Shown here piece after piece: positions 61,794-64,000 of a stretch of 64,000 nucleotides of DNA; positions within the stretch are counted from its first letter, which is position 1; every line of letters begins with the position of its first letter. Below the pieces are notes generated by a model. That model saw only the letters and a list, made by a program, of their open reading frames with translations, made no database searches and was not told where the DNA came from. A program made the position numbers and the translations under genes. The stretch is from Xanthomonas arboricola (lineage in GTDB: Bacteria; Pseudomonadota; Gammaproteobacteria; Xanthomonadales; Xanthomonadaceae), in assembly GCF_002940665.1 (NCBI RefSeq), contig NZ_MIGY01000001.1:372001-436000 (forward strand), written 5' to 3'.

Positions 61794-61874
61794 ATGAAGA
61801 CCTGGAAGAAGCCTGTCGTTCGTGAAGTCAACTGTGGCGCCGAGATCAACTGCTACGTCTCCGGCGAATTCTGA
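61794..61874 (+). CDS. pqqA: PQQ precursor peptide PqqA
   Basis: A 26-residue ribosomal peptide, beginning MKTWKKPVVREVN, is the substrate of the PQQ pathway. Conserved E17 and Tyr Y21 (the E-xxx-Y pair in GAEINCYVSGEF) are the residues cross-linked by PqqE to build pyrroloquinoline quinone. The length and sequence are typical. It was too short for a usual ORF cut-off and was found by reading the frame upstream of pqqB. Confidence 0.97.
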   Translation: MKTWKKPVVREVNCGAEINCYVSGEF

Positions 61875-61940
61875 GCTCACCTGCCGCCCTTCCTCCCGAT
61901 GCATGACCGGCAATCGCCGGCAGACAGGTAACAGTTCTCC

Positions 61941-62840
61941 ATGCGCATCATCGTTCTGGGATCGGCGGCCGGCGGTGGGCACCCGCAGTGGAATTGCCAC
62001 ACACCCGCCAGTCGGCGGGCATGGCAACAAGCCGATGGTGCCCAACGTCGTACCCAGGCCAGCATCGCCGTCAGTGCCGATGGCCAGCGCTGGGCCCTGA
62101 TCAACGCCTCACCCGACTTCCGTCAACAAATTCTTGCAACGCCCGCACTCTGGCCGCAGCGCGACTTGCGGCATTCGCCGATCGAAGCGGTGCTGCTGAC
62201 CAGCGGCGAGATCGACCATATCGCCGGATTGCTGTCGATGCGCGAGAGCCAGGTATTCTCGCTGCATGCCAGCAGCCGCGTGCTGGATCTGCTGTCGCAA
62301 AACCCCATCTTCGACGCGGTCAATCCCGCCTACGTGGAGCGCCAGCCGTTTGCGCTGGACACGCCGGTGTCGCTGCTGGGCCTGCAACTCACGCCGTTCT
62401 CGGTGCCCGGCAAGGTGCCGCTGTTCATGGAGTCGCGCAGTGGCGGCGACCTGGCCGGCTCCAACGAAGAAACCCTCGGGCTGACCATCGACGATGGCCG
62501 GCACCGCGTGCATTACATTCCCGGCTGCGCGGCGATGACCGACGCCTTGCGCGCGCGCCTGCAAGGCGCCGAACTGGTGTTCTTCGACGGCACGCTGTGG
62601 CGCGACGACGAAATGGTGCAACTAGGCATCAGCCAGAAGACCGGCCAGCGCATGGGCCACATGAGCATCGACGGCCCCGACGGCACGATTGCCGCGTTCG
62701 CCCCGCTGGAGGTGGCGCGCAAGATCTTCATCCATCTCAACACCACCAATCCCGTGCTCGACACCCACTCGCCGGAGTACGCCAGCGCGCGTGCCAGCGG
62801 CTGGGACGTCGCGCACGACGGCCTGGAGATCACCTTGTGA
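61941..62840 (+). CDS. pqqB: PQQ biosynthesis protein PqqB
   Basis: This 299-residue metallo-beta-lactamase-fold protein begins MRIIVLGSAAGGGHPQWNCH and carries LLTSGEIDHIAGLLSMRE (in place of the usual HxHxDH). It also has RHRVHYIPGCA, FFDGTLWRDDEM, and HLNTTNP near the C-terminus. It acts in PQQ synthesis, probably hydroxylating the cross-linked glutamyl-tyrosine. The end overlaps the pqqC GTG start by 4 bases. Confidence 0.96.
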   Translation: MRIIVLGSAAGGGHPQWNCHTPASRRAWQQADGAQRRTQASIAVSADGQRWALINASPDFRQQILATPALWPQRDLRHSPIEAVLLTSGEIDHIAGLLSMRESQVFSLHASSRVLDLLSQNPIFDAVNPAYVERQPFALDTPVSLLGLQLTPFSVPGKVPLFMESRSGGDLAGSNEETLGLTIDDGRHRVHYIPGCAAMTDALRARLQGAELVFFDGTLWRDDEMVQLGISQKTGQRMGHMSIDGPDGTIAAFAPLEVARKIFIHLNTTNPVLDTHSPEYASARASGWDVAHDGLEITL

Positions 62841-63589
62841 CCACCCTGCTCACCCCGGACCAGCTGGAAGCGGACCTGCGTGCCATCGGTGCCCGCCTGT
62901 ATCACGACCAGCATCCCTTCCACGCGCTTCTGCACGAGGGCAAGCTCGATCGCGGCCAGGTCCAGGCCTGGGCGCTGAACCGCTTCGAATACCAGCGCTG
63001 CATTCCATTGAAAGACGCCGCGATCCTGGCGCGCATGGAAGACCCGGCGTTGCGGCGGATCTGGCGGCAACGCATTCTCGATCACGACGGCAACAGCCCC
63101 AGCGACGGCGGCATCGCGCGTTGGCTGCACCTGACCGATGCGCTCGGCCTGGATCGCACGCTGGTGGAATCCGGCCGTGCGCTACTGCCCGGCACCCGTT
63201 TCGCGGTGCAGGCCTATCTGCAGTTCGTGCGCGAAAAAAGCCTGCTCGAGGCGATCGCCTCCTCGCTGACCGAGCTGTTCGCCCCCAACATCATCGGCCG
63301 GCGGGTGGCCGGCATGCTCAAGCATTACGACTTCGTCTCGCCCGAAGCGCTGGCCTATTTCGAGCATCGCCTGACCGAGGCGCCACGCGATTCGGATTTT
63401 GCGCTGGACTACGTCAAGCAGCACGCCGATACCGTCGAAAAACAGGCCCTGGTCAAGGCCGCGCTGCACTTCAAGTGCTCGGTGCTGTGGGCGCAGCTGG
63501 ATGCATTGCACGTGGCTTACGTCGCCCCCGGCATCGTGTGGCCGGATGCGTTCGTGCCCGACCGCGACGCCAGCCGGGCCGCGGCGTGA
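62837..63589 (+). CDS. pqqC: PQQ synthase PqqC
   Basis: This 250-residue cofactorless oxidase catalyses the final ring closure and eight-electron oxidation forming PQQ. It begins with GTG 62837 (VTTLLTPDQLEADLRAIGAR), overlapping the pqqB stop in GTGA form. Recognisable segments are LNRFEYQRCIPLKDAAILAR, DHDGNSPSDGGIARWLHL, SSLTELFAPNIIGRRVAGM and FALDYVKQHADT. The sequence and length fit PqqC. The larger open frame upstream is only a shadow of pqqB. Confidence 0.95.
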   Translation: MTTLLTPDQLEADLRAIGARLYHDQHPFHALLHEGKLDRGQVQAWALNRFEYQRCIPLKDAAILARMEDPALRRIWRQRILDHDGNSPSDGGIARWLHLTDALGLDRTLVESGRALLPGTRFAVQAYLQFVREKSLLEAIASSLTELFAPNIIGRRVAGMLKHYDFVSPEALAYFEHRLTEAPRDSDFALDYVKQHADTVEKQALVKAALHFKCSVLWAQLDALHVAYVAPGIVWPDAFVPDRDASRAAA

Positions 63590-63864
63590 GCAGCATTACC
63601 CGCGACAGCCAGCCGGCCCTGCGCGCAGGCGTGCGCCTGCAGCACGACCGCGCGCGCGACCAATGGGTGCTGCTGGCGCCGGAACGGGTGGTGGAGCTGG
63701 ACGAGATCGCACTGGTGGTGGCGCAGCGCTACGACGGCACGCGCTCGCTGGCGCAGATCGCGCAGGAACTGGCGGGCGAATTCGCTGCCGACGCGGCCGA
63801 TATCGAGATTGATGTGATCGAACTCACCAATACGCTGCATCAGAAGCGCCTGCTGCGGCTATGA
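63586..63864 (+). CDS. pqqD: PQQ peptide chaperone PqqD
   Basis: This 92-residue RiPP recognition element binds PqqA and presents it to PqqE. The GTG start (63586-63588) overlaps the pqqC stop. The frame reads [24 protein letters not shown], then [15 protein letters not shown] with a winged-helix end, characteristic of PqqD. The stop overlaps the pqqE ATG by 4 bases. Confidence 0.95.
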   Translation: MSSITRDSQPALRAGVRLQHDRARDQWVLLAPERVVELDEIALVVAQRYDGTRSLAQIAQELAGEFAADAADIEIDVIELTNTLHQKRLLRL

Positions 63865-64000
63865 CCATCGCCCCGCCGCCACTGTCGGTGTTGCTGGAAC
63901 TGACCCATCGCTGCCCGTTGGCCTGCCCGTATTGCTCCAACCCGATCGCGTTGGCGGCGCTGCGCGAGGAAATGGACACCGCCGGCTGGCGCTCGCTGCT
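63861..64000 (+). CDS. pqqE: Radical SAM enzyme PqqE (5' end only)
   Basis: ATG 63861 overlaps the pqqD stop. The 46 codons present contain [18 protein letters not shown], with the CxxxCxxC cluster that binds the 4Fe-4S of radical SAM proteins. PqqE forms the Glu-Tyr carbon-carbon link on PqqA. The gene is cut by the window edge. Confidence 0.95.
   Translation, partial: MTIAPPPLSVLLELTHRCPLACPYCSNPIALAALREEMDTAGWRSL

Noticed and set aside
1..64000. CRISPR arrays, tRNA/rRNA genes, insertion sequences or prophage
   Set aside because: No spaced direct-repeat arrays, no cloverleaf or rRNA motifs and no transposase or integrase frames were found on reading both strands.

Overview
The window looks like chromosomal DNA of a Xanthomonas species. 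GC is high, TonB-dependent receptors and secreted glycoside hydrolases (GHs) are prominent, and the gene orders (gshB-pilGHIJ-chpA, pqqABCDE, the eight-enzyme N-glycan cluster) match what I know of xanthomonads. I saw no rRNA, tRNA, CRISPR array or insertion sequence.

Layout. (1) 1-5.7 kb is housekeeping: mazG (cut by the window edge), cysQ and nudE on the minus strand, bioA and rsmE on the plus strand, then glucokinase on the minus strand, with two REP-like hairpins between rsmE and glk. (2) 5.7-26.7 kb is a carbohydrate-utilisation locus: a regulatory interval with two LacI-type palindromes, an outer-membrane TonB-dependent receptor, then GH29, GH18, GH20, GH2, GH3, GH125, GH92 and GH35 in the order described as nixE-nixL in X. 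campestris pv. campestris (Dupoiron and co-workers, 2015) for plant N-glycan degradation. (3) 26.9-27.6 kb holds a small orphan ORF converging with a RebB (R-body) gene. (4) 27.9-32.8 kb looks like a second glycan module: a GH29 alpha-fucosidase divergent from a sialidase-fold protein, an intergenic structured repeat, then CutC coupled to a Tat-exported glycosylasparaginase, the enzyme that would cut the last GlcNAc-Asn bond of an N-glycan. (5) 33.0-46.2 kb has a GNAT acetyltransferase and the Pil-Chp type IV pilus chemosensory operon (pilG, pilH, pilI, pilJ, chpA, a degenerate CheB-like protein, a CheW-like protein). No pilK/CheR lies in it, and its CheB-like protein has lost the catalytic triad. 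(6) 46.4-48.2 kb has gshB overlapping a TonB-like gene. (7) 48.3-55.2 kb is a minus-strand run: mrcB (PBP1b), a TPR lipoprotein (possible LpoP-type activator), a DinG/YoaA helicase, tsaB and an ADP-ribosylglycohydrolase. (8) 55.4-61.5 kb has a two-domain glycosyltransferase, a membrane-anchored repeat protein and monofunctional relA. (9) 61.8-64.0 kb is the pqqABCD operon and the first 140 bases of pqqE.

How it fits together. The receptor would import glycan or glycopeptide fragments. The Sec- and Tat-exported GHs would trim fucose, galactose, mannose, xylose and GlcNAc, the glycosylasparaginase would release the Asn-linked GlcNAc, and glucokinase would take up released hexose. The Pil-Chp operon appears to be an excitation pathway without a methylation arm encoded here.

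Where an upstream ATG or GTG extends the longest open frame, starts were chosen from ribosome-binding sites, overlaps with the previous gene, signal peptides and usual family length.
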